From contig CM022670.1 in assembly GCA_012295275.1 (NCBI GenBank), forward strand, positions 5,234,764 through 5,298,763: DNA of 64,000 nt, in the 5' to 3' direction. Positions 1 through 16,059 of this stretch are shown here, piece by piece (within the stretch, counting starts at the first letter, position 1; every line of letters begins with the position of its first letter). The position numbers were made by a program, and so were the translations under genes. Below the pieces are notes generated by a model, which saw only the letters and a list, made by a program, of their open reading frames with translations, did not search any database and was not told where the DNA came from. This DNA is from Chrysomallon squamiferum. Taxonomy: Eukaryota > Mollusca > Gastropoda > Neomphalida > Peltospiridae.

Positions 1-449
1 CTTTTGCACCATGCTCGGGGAACAATAGTAACGGCAGACTAATTTATTAGTTTCCTCCGTGATTTTGAGAGCACCCATTTCCACACACTTGCTCCTCGCG
101 GTGCGCCTGATCAAAGGGACATTGGTTAGCGTATTTAACTCCTTGATGAAACTAACGAGCCGCGAAAACAGAACTGCGCTAAGTCTATTGAAATTCATTC
201 GTGATTTTCAGCACTAAATTAACCAGCCGACAAAATTAACCCCTACCGGCAACCTGGCGACGCCATTAACACAAACTAAATCAACAAGACTGTTTAAAAT
301 ATATAATAAAAAGACCAATTTTCCTATCGAAATTCATATATTAAATTGCCTTGTTGGCCACATGAGTTTTAAATTTAATTGCTGTGTCAAAGAGTGCAGC
401 AGTAACTGGAGACTTATAGATCTTTATTTCACAAAAAACCCAGCTCAAA

Positions 450-451
<2 letters not shown>

Positions 452-547
<96 letters not shown>

Positions 548-649
548 GTCTGTCTGTCTCTGTCTCTTTGTGTCTCTCTGTGTCTCTATCTATGTATCTC
601 TCTTATCTCTCTGTTTCTCTCTGTCTCTATCTCTGTCTCTCTCTGACTC

Positions 650-696
<47 letters not shown>

Positions 697-805
697 TTGT
701 CTCTTTCTCTCTCTCTCTCTTTCACTCTCTCTATCTATCTATTATATGTGTGTGTATATATATCAGCGATTTCTACCCAACTTTTATTTTACCCGATCTC
801 TCTCT
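452..805 (+). repeat. (CT)n microsatellite with degenerate CT/TCTG tail
   Basis: A nearly pure CT run at 452-544 followed by about 250 bp of decayed CT, TCTG and TATC units. Apparent Ser/Leu ORFs here are translation artefacts. Confidence 0.98.
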
Positions 806-2640
806 CTTCTCCTTATCATTAGTACATAATACATATCCATTTGAAATCAATAAATGTTATATGATATCTGAAGAAAGGAAAATAATATATTATTTACCTC
901 TTTAAATGGCTTAGCAAATTAATGTTTTAAACATATGTGTAAGTCATTTAACAGATCAAATACCAGAGCTGCATTTTAATGACATGCACGTATGGGAACC
1001 ATTATTTTAAAGAAACACATTTATGTAATTATACCGAATAAAGGGCAGATCTAAAATTTAAGAAAAGTGGAAACTGCTGTTATTATGATGAATATTAATT
1101 CTAGAGAAAATGATTTCATTACGATAAAACAGGATACAGGTTGTTTGAGCACACTGATATATATGCAGCTGAATTTACTAAAAAAACAACAACATAATAA
1201 TGTAAGGTTAAATGTTTTTACTTTTGTTAATGATAATTGTATACATTTACTTTTATAACAAAGACTGTATTTAAGATTTCAGCAGTTGTCCTAAGTTCTG
1301 TTTTCCTATTCACAATAACAGAATAACTGTGTGTCATATACCGTGCGTATATAGCATTTGATTGAACCTAATATTAAAGAATTAAAACTGGTAAAATATA
1401 ATTACTGAGACAGTATTTTTAATGCAGCCGTTTATCAGAGTGCATTTCAAAATAAATTAATAGTCACCAGTTCTACAATGCCGATATCCCTTTACGTTTT
1501 CACACTTAACTGTCAACTGATTTACTCTCTCAGTATTAAAGTTTGACAAATGATCTGCCTGTCGTGAATCTTTTTTACCAATCGTAACGTTGGCGTCAGT
1601 GACGTTCTTTAATGTGTGTCTGTTAAATGTTGCTGATTAAGGAAAACTTTAAACTGATTTGTTGAAATGCGGTTTGAGAGAAATGATCTGCATTACAAGT
1701 CTACTGAATCTTTCTCACTAATAGCTCGTGGCTCTTTGAGTTTCTTTGATATTACCTGCTGCTCATTGCCAATTAACGAAGACGTCTTCTGTGCTTGCAA
1801 GATGGACGTATTGTCAGTTCTTTAAAAATATCGATGGAAAAAACACGAGGACGTACTGAATGCTTCATTTCCACAATCATATGCTCAGAAATGTCTGTAA
1901 ATACGAGCCTGTAAAAACGAGCTATTTTGTCCTAAAAAAAAACTCTTTGCGGTGCTGTTTGTCACAGAATCAAAGATAGTTATCTAAGTTTATATGAATA
2001 AAATTCTGCATCTGATAATCGGTTACATCACCGACATCACAGGATTCAACATTTACATTGTGAAGATGCAGTGACATCTGCAGGCAGTGATTCGAATGAT
2101 TGGTTCGTTCACGTGATATTAATCAGTGACATTTTTGACATGTTTAATGAAGTTTCAAATTGATAACTAGATCATTAACCGTACTCATAATTCAGTGTCA
2201 GTGATAATAAAAAAATATAAAAAAAATTTAAAAAATAAAATTAAAATTTAAATAATATTTGGTTCAGTTAACAGGATGTCGCCTAATACTGCTGGTTAAA
2301 CAAGTTAATGTATATTTCGCTTTGTTTTGTTTGCGGGGTACGATATAATGAAAGAAAAGAAAAGAAAGATCGTGGATAACGTAGAAGTTTTGTGATTTGT
2401 TTACACACTAGAGTGAGAGAACAATCAGCTTTCACATATATTCACAGACTAAATAAATATCTGTAAAATATATTCTTTTTATTAAAAAAAATTAAAATAA
2501 AAAATTAAATAAAAAAGGTTAACTCGAATTCTACAAAATTTAAATGGAATTTTGAACGTACAAACAAAACAATCAAACAAAACAAATAAATAAATAAATA
2601 AACTGAGTCCAATAAATACATGTTAAACGTTATATTTGCA
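806..2640. other. Gene-free AT-rich stretch
   Basis: Scanned on both strands: only short ORFs with no protein-like composition, poly-A/T-rich patches at 2,205-2,250 and 2,480-2,600, and no structured RNA. Confidence 0.6.
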
Positions 2641-2641
2641 A

Positions 2642-2731
<90 letters not shown>

Positions 2732-2870
2732 GTCTGTCTGTCTCTCTCTCTCGCTCGCGCTCTCTCTATATCTCTCTCTATATATATGTGTGTGTGTGCG
2801 TGTGTATGTGTGTGTGTGTGTATGTGTGTGAGAGTGTGTGTGTGTGAGAGTGTGTGTGTGTGCGTTATAA
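2641..2870 (+). repeat. (CT)n then (TG)n compound microsatellite
   Basis: CT run 2643-2727, TCTG units, then a GT/GAGTGT tract to about 2,863. Confidence 0.98.
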
Positions 2871-3144
2871 AATGTAACAAACAGAAATACTGAAATAACC
2901 ACGTTTTCTAAGCGCGCAATCTAATATCGTTCAGCTACACCGTATCAGGACAATTTGACCACGAACAAGTATTACGACAAAAATCTGTGAATGCAGAGAG
3001 ACACAGAATGTCACGTTTTTAATCGTCCAGATACATCCTGCAGGTGCACGATGTACATATATCACTTTCTACTTAACTGTTCGAGATAACAAATTAAGAC
3101 CAACTGATCTGAATTAAGAGTGTACTGCTTCAGGCTGAGAACGT

Positions 3145-3215
3145 GTTTTCTTAGTCGAGTGTTTGCAGATTAGATGATTAATCCAGCGGATAAATCTGGG
3201 ATCAAATCCCAGCAC
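3145..3215 (+). pseudogene. tRNA-like relic or SINE head
   Basis: TAGTCGAGTGT at 3152-3162 matches the Pol III A-box consensus at 10 of 11 positions and GGATCAAATCC at 3199-3209 matches the B-box at 10 of 11. Their spacing (47 nt) is tRNA-like. CTGGG/CCCAG forms a five-pair T-stem with a seven-base loop, and GATTA/TAATC can form an anticodon-like stem. No acceptor stem pairs, so it is a pseudogene or the head of a tRNA-derived SINE, not a working tRNA. Confidence 0.4.
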
Positions 3216-3739
3216 CAGCTCCTATCCAGAGATAAAGGAAAACTGTAAAAACACTACATTTCTCTAAAACACTAATACTAACGACATTTTGGAGAGACAG
3301 AAAACAACTTCCCTTTGTGAAAGAACGTGCCAAAATGAGTACAACAAAATGAGGACAATTCAGACAAGCGTTCTAACACTGAGCTACAGTTCACGTGCGG
3401 TCAAACTGAATGTCTGTGGTTAGTGACGTTGTGGTGGCCCACATTGATTGTGTTAACAATAAATTAAGGATACTAAAGGTGTCTTGACGTTTTTCTGTCT
3501 TACAAAAGGTCGCTAACAGGACTGCTCGGTCGGTTCAACGTCCCATTATTTTCTCATGGCAATATTCTCTATAATTTAGTAGATATATTCTAAGTATGAG
3601 CAAACCCATGAAATCTTTGTTTTATTTTTTTTACTGTGGAGTTCAGTGATTTTTAAAAACAAAAACAAAAATAATAACTTTCCCCCACAAAGAGAACATG
3701 AAGAAAGACAATCCGGTATTTATATCGCTCTTTTTGTTT

Positions 3740-4240
3740 TCTCGTTGGTCACCATGCGGTCACGGGACTGACGACGGAGGTACATAAGTGTCCGGACAAT
3801 GTGTCATTAAAGCAATGTTCACTTTGGTCTTTATCACAAGAAACATCACGTTTTGGGTAAAAAACGACCTCACAGGAGGGTTTCATAGCTGTACCCGTGC
3901 GTAAGCAACCTCCGTTCGATCTCAATTGTTAGTCGAGGACCGAGATTGAGGTTTATGGGCCGTTTTATCACCTCGATCATTTGATCCGGTCACATTTATG
4001 GAACTCCAGTGCTAACGCTTCAGCCTCTGCTGTCCTGGAGATGACCCTTGGGCTGTCCCAGACTGACCTCATCGTCACCACTGATAAATATCGTTACCTT
4101 CTATAAAAACTGTCCAGAAGAAAAGCAGATCTTTTATGTGCGGATGACGCGTCAATTAGACATGGTCGTGTTCGACTCGTTTGCTCCGAGCGTTCGGACC
4201 CAGCTGGTTTCGTTCCTCGTCTGCCCGAAGTAAGAAAATA
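3740..4240. other. GC-richer patch without a convincing gene
   Basis: About 500 bp with many more CpG dinucleotides than its neighbours. A 61-codon ORF at 4048-4233 (starts MGCPRLTSS) ends exactly at a CCGAAG|TAAG boundary, but no in-frame homology is recognised. It could be an old coding fragment or transposon relic. Confidence 0.3.
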
Positions 4241-4698
4241 CTTATCTTTGTGTGTCACATCCTCATCCACTTGTCAGATATAATTAAAACACATTTAGGG
4301 TAAATCGCTATGATCCCTTTCATACAAAAGATGTGGCTGAAATTTCTAATACAGGTTTAAATCATCCTTTTTCTCGCCTAAAGTAGCGTATATATTACCT
4401 CTTCTTTTATTCTGGCATAGTCAAAATTATTTTATTGTTATATGATACTGCGTTAATAGTACGATATCAGCGGGTGCTCACGACAATATATATATATATA
4501 TATAGGCCTATAGACACACATACACACACACACACACATGAATTATAAACGATATTATTTTCATATTTCCTTTACAAATGTTTTCTTTTGGATTAAGAAA
4601 ATATTTGAATTTAAAAGCTGTAACATGATATTTATGATACTTAGCTAAAATGTTTCTTCAAGTACTGACATAGCAAAAATGATCAATTATTAATCTAA

Positions 4699-4773
4699 AT
4701 AAATAATTTGGTTATGGTAACAAATTTAGGTTAGGTGACACAGAATCCTCGTTTTCTTTTTTAAAATAGAAGG

Positions 4774-4830
<57 letters not shown>

Positions 4831-4930
4831 AGTTTTAGATAAAAATAAATAATTTGATTATGGTAATAAATTTAGGTCAGATGACATGGAATTCTTGTTT
4901 TCTTTTCTTTTCTTTTTAAAATACAAGGTG
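4699..4930 (+). repeat. Tandem duplication, period about 147 bp, two diverged copies
   Basis: AATAATTTGGTTATGGTAAC... at 4700 recurs as AATAATTTGATTATGGTAAT... at 4848, and both copies continue through a shared ATTC/CTCTTGTTTTC block. A (GT)n run at 4782-4827 separates them. Confidence 0.8.
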
Positions 4931-4989
4931 GACACAAACACACACATGCACACACACACACCTACTTAAACACACACAGATATATTAGT

Positions 4990-5145
4990 TTGAATAAATT
5001 TAACTATTTTATTTCTCCGCTCAAAAGCTGTATTTTCCCACATTTTGGTTTCATTATCGCCTACAAAGACCAAACCTCAAAACGAAATAGTTCTTAACAA
5101 CAATTTATTTGTTACTTTTTAAATGAAATTATATTCATCACATTC
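4990..5145 (+). repeat. Dispersed repeat, copy 1 (related to 11,760-11,905)
   Basis: Shares AACTATTTTATTTCT, TCGCCTACAAA, AAAATAGTTCTTA-type and TTTATTTGTTA blocks in the same order with the second copy about 6.8 kb away; about 75-80% alike by eye. Confidence 0.6.
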
Positions 5146-5253
5146 TTTTAAAATCTAAACTAGCAATTAGACACAAAGAAATAGCTTTAAAGGATATATA
5201 TATATATATATATAAAACAAGTAATTTATCGATGTAAGTATAGTCCCGTCCGA

Positions 5254-6960
5254 AAAAAAAAAAAAAAAAAAAAAAAATATGTATTCAGTCCGTCGAACAT
5301 ATAGAAATTTATCTAGTCATTATATTTTGTGACTCTGAACTGTGAATGCAGGATAAATAAATAAATAAATAAATATATATACTCATGCATGCTCATCATC
5401 GTATAAACACAGAGACACATAAATGATTGAATTATACGAAGCTAAATATTACATTAAAAATTCATTTCATACGGTGTATTAAACTTCATAATACAGCATA
5501 ATATTCATAGTTCGTTATTATTACACTACATAATCCACTATAAGAAACATTTTATTTTCTCACTCTTGGTATTTCGTAAGTGTCAAATTACACTCGAAGA
5601 CGCACATGAATAAATTACGATGTCTGAAGTTAAGACGGAAATTAATTGAGACTTTTAGCCTCTAGACACCTTATCTCGTGGAGAAAAATCATCAAAAAGA
5701 ATGGCCGCAGTCTCGTGCATATTTATGAGAAGTAAACTTCCTCGAGTAGTAGTTAATGTTTACAAGATGTTGTCAAGAAAAGAGTCGCTACTCGCTGTCA
5801 CAGAATAATGTGTGCACTGATTTCTACGTTTTATTTGCTATCGTGTGAGTTTACGACCATGTTTTGAAGTTAGTCCAGTATTTGAAGTCTTGACAAGAGA
5901 TAGATACACTTTGACAGACTACGTCTCATAAACATATCTTACATAACATCGCACACATCCTGAATGTTTCCATAATTTATTGCATATTTTCTTTAAAGTA
6001 ATGAATTAATTAAAGTGACAGGAATTGGGTTTTTTTAGTTGTTGTTGATGTTTTTTTACTATTGATGTTGTAGCTCTTGTTTTTGGTCTTGTCATGTTTT
6101 GAAAGACTAGTCTTATTATCGTTTATTGAAAAAGGAGTCTTATTTAAAGAGGATTTTTTATAATTTGTTTATTTATTTAGATGGTTTTGGAGGTTGCCCT
6201 CCTTTGCTTGTTTGTTGCCTAAAACGGTTTATAATGTAACTGTGTTATATACACGCAGAGATATATATAAAATAACCGAAACTATAAAAACATAATAATT
6301 GACGCGGGTTTTTTTTTTTTCTTCTTTTTATAAAAATATAAAATCTGATATTTCAATAGCAACAACAATTCATCGATAGATTATTAGAAATCACTTTAAT
6401 TTTTGTTTTCAATTTTCTTTCTTCGTCTGCTTTTTTTTTTTTTTTTTTTTTTCTTCTGTTCTTAACAAGTATTAAAAAAAAAAAGAATAATAAAAAAAAA
6501 AAAACTAAATAAAGAAAGAAAGAAAAAGAAAGAAAAAGAAAAGAAAGAAGTTCTTCCCCCAGGTTTAAAAACGTCATCACAAAGGTATGTGTAGATAACT
6601 CTGTTGAAAAGTTCCGCTGTGATCGTATCTCTTTTTAGGAGAGCGGTGTGACACGACACTAACCCCACGGGCACGAACCATAACTCTCTCTTCTTTACTA
6701 CGGCTATGCAAGTGGTGTTAATTCATCGATTAATAACTGCTTTTTTATTAAGTGTAATTATCACGCTTACTCATTCAACAGTGTCGTGTTTATGATAATG
6801 TTAGACCCCAGGGTTTATATAGTTGTATAGACAAAACGCATTTTGTACCCTGAAATCAGTTAACGTTTTTATACTTTAGTAGTAAATTTCGAAGATAATG
6901 ATAAACAACAACAACAATAATGATAATTTTTATAATCATATTTCGGTTTTAGAAGGAACA
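5254..6960. other. Gene-free stretch with poly-A and poly-T runs
   Basis: Poly-A at 5,254-5,277 and poly-T/A tracts at 6,309-6,320, 6,431-6,452 and 6,474-6,545. No supported gene; the Phe/Lys-rich ORFs are homopolymer artefacts. Confidence 0.6.
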
Positions 6961-6967
6961 AGATTTA

Positions 6968-6973
6968 AATTTA

Positions 6974-7031
<58 letters not shown>

Positions 7032-7075
7032 TAATTTTTTCCATATTATTTATATATTTATTTATTTATTTATTT
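6968..7075 (+). repeat. (ATT)n microsatellite grading into (TTTA)n
   Basis: ATT units from about 6,968 to 7,031, then TTTA units to about 7,076. Confidence 0.97.
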
Positions 7076-7525
7076 ATTATATGATTCAGAAGCAAGTTCT
7101 TGCGGTCAAATCGCGGGATTTCGGCTAGAATAACAATTAACAGTCCAGACTTCAGTCGCCGGAATGAAGTGCACGATACGCATGCATCAGTTGTCTGTTT
7201 AACAATAAAAATGTCAGAAATTGTCGAGGTAAATGATCTGAGGTGGTTTGCGGTCGTTCAGACAAAATGATCGACATCTCTTGGTTGGCGTTAGCTTGCC
7301 ATAGTGTTTTCGTTCGTTATCTTAGAATGTCACATTGGTTGTTACAGTGCCGTTCATAATTTGAACTCTCATACCTTTTCCCGAAATTATCGTAAATGTA
7401 ATAACCGTAACCGTATCAGTTTATATCTGGTTCGTTACTTACACTGTGATAATTTATGTTATAACTGCATACGACTGCTGATGTGTATCTTTCCAACACT
7501 TGTTCTCAACCCAATTTGTTTTTAG

Positions 7526-7905
7526 CCAGGGGCGTATCCAGATTTCGGAAAAGGGATGGAAGCAGAGTCGTAACATCCATGATGATGGCCGTAACGTTTC
7601 GTGTTGTAAGAGTTTAATTATAAATGGAGACAGAAGCAAGTAAATAAAGAATGGTAAAATTATAATGAGGGATGATACATGTCATGGATTTTATGAATTT
7701 TGTCCTTGGATTGTGCCGTTTTAAGCACGTTAAATCCAGAAATCCAGAAGAGACTGAAATTTCCGAATACAGAATTTAAACGTATACAATGCAGATATTA
7801 GGGAAGCTTTTGAAAACAATCACTGATAACTAGGTAGACCATATTATTCTCACCCCCCCCCTCCTCTTCTGGCTGTCCTATATTGATATCCGCACTTTGT
7901 ACCCT
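7526..7905. mobile_element. Candidate MITE or DNA-transposon fragment
   Basis: The left edge reads CAGGGGCGTATCCAGATTTC, a terminal pattern often seen in short invertebrate DNA transposons. About 330 bp later a C-run and CTTCTGGCTG...ATATCCGCAC give a weak mirror of it. The inverted ends are imperfect and no target-site duplication is clear. Confidence 0.3.
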
Positions 7906-8006
7906 TCGGCGAATGTGCAGTTATCGCACATTTCAAAAATAATTGTTATTTCTTAAAACACAAACGTGTGGACATAGGCGAGTTTTGTCATTTTCAGCCG
8001 TGAAGA

Positions 8007-11260
<3,254 letters not shown>

Positions 11261-11261
11261 T

Positions 11262-11515
11262 AACAGAGGAAAGTTTCGACAGTTCAAAATGGCCAAGCAT
11301 GCGTAATTAACACAGGAAAGCTTCGATAGATGTGTAAGGCCGACCCAAAGATAATCAAAGTTTCGACAGTTCTATAAGGCCAAGCCAAAATTAATCACAG
11401 TTTCTATGAGCCAAAGAAGATTAAAGTTTCGACAGGTGTGTAAGGCCTAGCTAAATATACTTAAGAGGAATGTTACAACAGATGTTTAAGGCCAAGTCAA
11501 ATATAATAAAGTTTA
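11262..11515 (+). repeat. Degenerate minisatellite, about 40-47 bp unit
   Basis: About six diverged copies of a unit built around AAAGTTTCGACAG, TGTGTAAGGCCAAGCC and AAATATAATC, starting near 11,270, 11,317, 11,358, 11,397, 11,423 and 11,469. Confidence 0.8.
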
Positions 11516-11759
11516 AACTGTGTTATAAAAATAAAATAAAAATTAAGTTCAACAAAGTCAAACAATAATGATTAACAAAATACATATATTTATATATTTA
11601 AAACTCTATATCAACTGTAATATTCTTTGGAAGAGTTAACTTGTATTACATCTTTATATCAAGAGAACGTAAGGTGAAAATGCCCAGCAGAATAAAGCTG
11701 ATATTTTAAGACAGTAGTCTGTTATTTACTTTATTCTACAATTCTAAATAATACAAAAA

Positions 11760-11905
11760 TTAAATCAAATTAACTATTTTATTTCTTAGCTGACAGTAGT
11801 AGATTCATGTGCACCGTTTCCTTGTCGCCTACAAAAACTGTACATCAAAACAAAATAGTTCTTAAATAACAACATTTTATTTGTTATTTTTTAAAGAATT
11901 TTTTT
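11760..11905 (+). repeat. Dispersed repeat, copy 2 (related to 4,990-5,145)
   Basis: Same block order as copy 1, with small insertions. It is followed by a (GT)n run at 11,942-11,995, while copy 1 is preceded by one, so the element may be linked to microsatellite seeding. Confidence 0.6.
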
Positions 11906-11941
11906 TTCAAAGTAGTCTTTTTAATGAATTAACTGTGAACA

Positions 11942-11947
11942 GTGTGT

Positions 11948-11995
<48 letters not shown>
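11942..11995 (+). repeat. (GT)n microsatellite
   Basis: Almost pure GT run. Confidence 0.98.
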
Positions 11996-11996
<1 letters not shown>

Positions 11997-11999
11997 CTT

Positions 12000-13689
12000 A
12001 ACAACTCTCAACTCATTTAGTGCACCATATTTTATAAGCTATTGCTAAACGGATATAAAAATAATTAATATAATAACCAACTGAAATATCATCCCCATAC
12101 TGGTTGCTCACCCAGATCTAGCAAGGAAAAGGTAAAACCATATTTTCCCTAGTCTGTAACTAATTCTGCAACACTGATAGAATCAGTGAGTGGGATACAT
12201 CGTTGATTCTCAGCCTGAACGGTTGTGTCCATTTGTAAAAGAATGAGAAAACAGGGCGACAGTTAAAGCTGTATATTTATAAATGCTTACAACTACAGTT
12301 AATCATACTTCTGTAATAATATTTTTACAAAAAAGAACAAAAAAAACAACAACAGGCCCCAAACAACGCTGAAAAATAAAAGATTAAGAAGCAAGACAAA
12401 CCAGGCTGGTGAACTATATGCCCAAGAAAATACCAGCGAACATTCTCTGGATATTTTAAACTGCTGATGTAAAGTTCTTTTCTGTTAAGTCTGAACGTTA
12501 TAGAGTCAGTACCATAATCATAAATCAGAAAGTACAGTGAAAGGTGTCAGTTATAAGTATATTTAATTAACATTGTAATCTGCAATGTTAAATATGCGTT
12601 GTTTGCTAATTCTGCTGTTTATGAAAACGAACTGACAAATGAGATGTTGAGCATTGTATTTCCCTACTATTTTGAGTACAGGCTTAACATAAGTAGCAAT
12701 TAGCCTACATTTTTCCTTACTAGTACATAGTTTAAGTGTAACAGAGCTAACTATAATTGATATTTATCTTACCTGTTGCTTAAGGGATTTACAGGAGATC
12801 AAAGCGGGTTAAAAAAAAAAAAAAATAATAATAAAAAAAAAAAAAAATGAATAAATAAACGAGAAATAATAATAATAATAATAATAATAACTTTTAAAAA
12901 CAATATTTTATATTCATAACGTCATAACTTTATGAATAATGCATGTAAAAATATATGTGTTTGTAGGTGTACGTCTTTATGTATTATATACGTAAGTGTA
13001 TGCCATGCCTACCGTGCAAACCCATATTTGGTGTTTGGTATGAATTAAATACTTGTGCAATTTATAACGTTTCCGCGAATACATAAAAGCGAGATACATA
13101 ACATTTATATAAAATTAAAATTAAATACATACTTTGAAAATTACATTGGAAACAAATTCTGAAAAATAATATACATATCATACGGAAAAGGCAGAAAGGG
13201 AAAATAAGAAGCAGAATGTAACATAATTGATAAAACTACATTTTGCTGCTAAATTGACACAGGGGAGATAATCAATGTATAAAAACAAGTTAAAGGAAGA
13301 CTCAGTCCGATGAGATTATCTGCAATGACAGATCTACGTTACCAGGTAATAGTGATGAACGTGACGTGTTAGACACCAAACGACGCTTTTATTCGAAAGT
13401 TTATTAAGTCTCAGTTGGCACTTATTAGTGTGTACCAAAGCTGATTTGTTGATGTGCACATACACGTATTGCTAAACACATATGCGCACCCAAACATACA
13501 CAAACAAATACTCAAGTCTGTTTTAGTTTTACCGATATTTTATTGATTTTAATTTTTTTTAATTTTCATCAATTAATTAATCTGATTGCAAAAAGTAAAA
13601 TACTTTTGGAATTATATAAAATAATAATTGATTATTCCTATTTTATTTTCTTTATGCACGTTATGACATTTACATAAAAAAAACGTCTG

Positions 13690-13729
<40 letters not shown>

Positions 13730-13978
13730 CTGTGTAACAAATTACTTGCATTTTGAAACTGAAACAAATTAACAAAATACATTACTTAGAAAGATGAATA
13801 ACTTTCTTTTTTACATACGATTATCATAAAAATAACACTTTTGCCATATTTAGAATTATTTTTATTTCAAGATAGCCTTTCACAGTAACATTTTAACTAC
13901 AGATCTGTCAAAAAAAAGCATTAAAAAAACAACAACAATAAAACCAACAACAGCAACAACAACAACAACAACAACAAC

Positions 13979-14017
<39 letters not shown>

Positions 14018-14584
14018 AATAAATAAATAAATAACAATTACATGTCTTGTGAAAATGTAGCTAATCATTATTCATATCGTAATTTTTCAGCACTAAGATA
14101 ATCATGTTATCATTAACTGGGAAATAGCTACTTGCTTATCGATCATAAGTCAACAGGCATTCTAGCCTTTTGCCGTGTTATAAAATATAAAAATTTCTTT
14201 TTGATATAAATATCATACTTCAGTCAGTGATTATAAACTGTAAATGTACTGATGTTACAATGAGTCCTTCCTTTAAATGACCTTCACCTCACAACATCTT
14301 CGTACAAAAAAACAGATTTGTTATTTGTTATTGACTTACAAAATGTATTTCTAATGTTAGAAAGCTAGAGCCGCTATCTGGAGATAATTCTATTAATTAC
14401 AAATCTATATTCACATGTTAAAATTATCAGTTAGTTATACCACATGGTCATAAACATACAGTTTTCTGCTCGACTTGTTGTTCTCCTAAATGTCAAAATA
14501 AGATCGTATGCGTTGTTTGTAATGGATTTAATTTTTCAGAGATAAATATTTTTCCACTATTCAGAGATCCGTTTCCGTGTACGA
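12000..14584. other. Gene-free AT-rich stretch
   Basis: Holds A-rich/AAT runs at 12,810-12,892, a (GT)n(CG)n tract at 13,691-13,729 and (CAA)n(TAA)n(TAAA)n at 13,929-14,036. No coding exon or RNA gene supported. Confidence 0.6.
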
Positions 14585-14620
14585 CACTTCCGGTCGTATA
14601 AAGCTGAACATTCGTTTGGA
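14585..14620. promoter_or_regulatory. ETS-like ACTTCCGG site with TATAAA downstream
   Basis: ACTTCCGG at about 14,586 is followed by TATAAA at about 14,597, a promoter-like pairing in otherwise AT-rich DNA. No clear gene follows on the plus strand, so its target is unknown. Confidence 0.2.
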
Positions 14621-14745
14621 CTTAACGAACTTTGTGGTTTTTTTTATTCCAACAGGTCTGCTGTTGTCACGATGATGATATGTCTATTTCAACTTGGGGT
14701 AGCTAAAATAAATTTTCTTCAGAATCCATTTTTCCCGATTCTTCA

Positions 14746-15068
14746 TTATCCGCCATGTTTTTTTACCTCTTCGTTGTCTTCTTCCCAGATAATTTCCATT
14801 CCCCATATTGTGTATATATTAGTGTCAAGAATGCATATCTTCGAAAATTCAGACTGTCTTTCATAACTGCCACTTGATGATGCAGTGTTTTCTGTGTCGT
14901 CCTTGTCGTTGATGTCGGTGGTGGTGGTATCTGTTTCCAGTGGCCAAAATTCGTCCATCTTGTCCTCCTTCAGTAGATGTTCTTGTGTGTCCTCCCACCA
15001 ACACGTCCCTACAGGTACTCCGTAGTTTGGATCGTATTCCAAATCACTGTGATCAAACGCCTCAAATG
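14746..15068 (-). CDS. Uncertain hypothetical minus-strand coding exon
   Basis: After an acceptor-like TTTGAG, an open frame of about 105 codons runs to TAA at 14746. It starts AFDHSDLEYDPNYGVPVGTC and ends WEEDNEEVKKHGG. The composition (five Trp, many Asp/Glu, no simple repeat) is unlike the AT-rich surroundings and looks like real protein. A GAGGTAAAA donor near the end could alternatively join it to another exon. I recognise no family. An upstream candidate first exon at 15629-15665 has a phase that does not join directly. Confidence 0.4.
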
Positions 15069-15084
15069 AGTAAAAAAATATAAT

Positions 15085-15320
15085 TTTTTATTATTATTAT
15101 TATTCGTTATTATTATTATTATTATTATTATTATCATTTTATGTAGTAGTCATTCAAATAGTAATAGTAGTGGTAATAGTTGTAATTGTAGTAGTAGTAA
15201 TAGTAGTAGCAGCAGTGATAGTGTTGATGATGGTAGTAGTGGTAGTAGTAATAGATGTAGCAATAGTAGTTGTAGAGAAGTAGTAATAGTGGAAGCAGTA
15301 GTAATAGCAGTAATTAAAAA
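15085..15320 (+). repeat. (TTA)n and degenerate (TAG)n trinucleotide tracts
   Basis: TTA units at 15,088-15,133, then about 180 bp of TAG/TAA/CAG-type units that create artefactual Leu-rich frames on the minus strand. Confidence 0.95.
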
Positions 15321-15481
15321 ATATTTCTTAACTAACATATGGATTTTACTACTCACGTTTTCATATCTGACATTCAAATTCCGTTTATACACTAATAACG
15401 TCATTTATTAAATAAAAGATTTTAGCGTTTTATTTGTTTGAATTGTTTATTTTATCTTTGAGACAGACAGACTGAGACAAA

Positions 15482-15602
<121 letters not shown>

Positions 15603-15628
15603 AGAAAGTTAAACAGAAATAAACATAC

Positions 15629-15665
15629 CTGAACTGCAATTCCGCTCGCACACGACGCTTGCCAT
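15629..15665 (-). CDS. Possible first coding exon (MASVVCERNCSS) of the same hypothetical gene
   Basis: ATG at 15665 on the minus strand opens 12 codons, followed by a strong CAG|GTATGT donor. The local CpG-bearing sequence resembles a 5' exon. Joined directly to the exon ending at 14746, the frame hits TGA at once, so a further small exon would be needed between them or one of the two calls is wrong. Confidence 0.25.
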
Positions 15666-16019
15666 TTTAGTTAAAAATGTTGATATGGTTACAAAGAAAA
15701 CTAGCCTGAAAGTATATGTATATCCTGGTCTGTTAAGATTTAAAATCGATATTGTTACAAAGAATCATCAGCAATATTACTGGTTGAGAAATATTGAAAA
15801 GAAAAAAAAAAAAAAAAAAAAAAAAAAAGAAAAAAAAAAGAAAGTAAATATAGTCAACAAACACAAACACACACACACATACCTTCACACATAAATACAT
15901 AATTACAAAGATAGTTCCGTACATACACACCTACCTGTACATGCATGCATCCATCCATGCATACATACATCCATATATACAAACTGATTTGTATTCCTAG
16001 ATCTATTAATGTAATAATC

Positions 16020-16059
<40 letters not shown>

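Noticed and set aside
362-905. Ser/Leu-rich ORFs of 80-110 codons
   Set aside because: They are translations of the CT microsatellite and its decayed tail.
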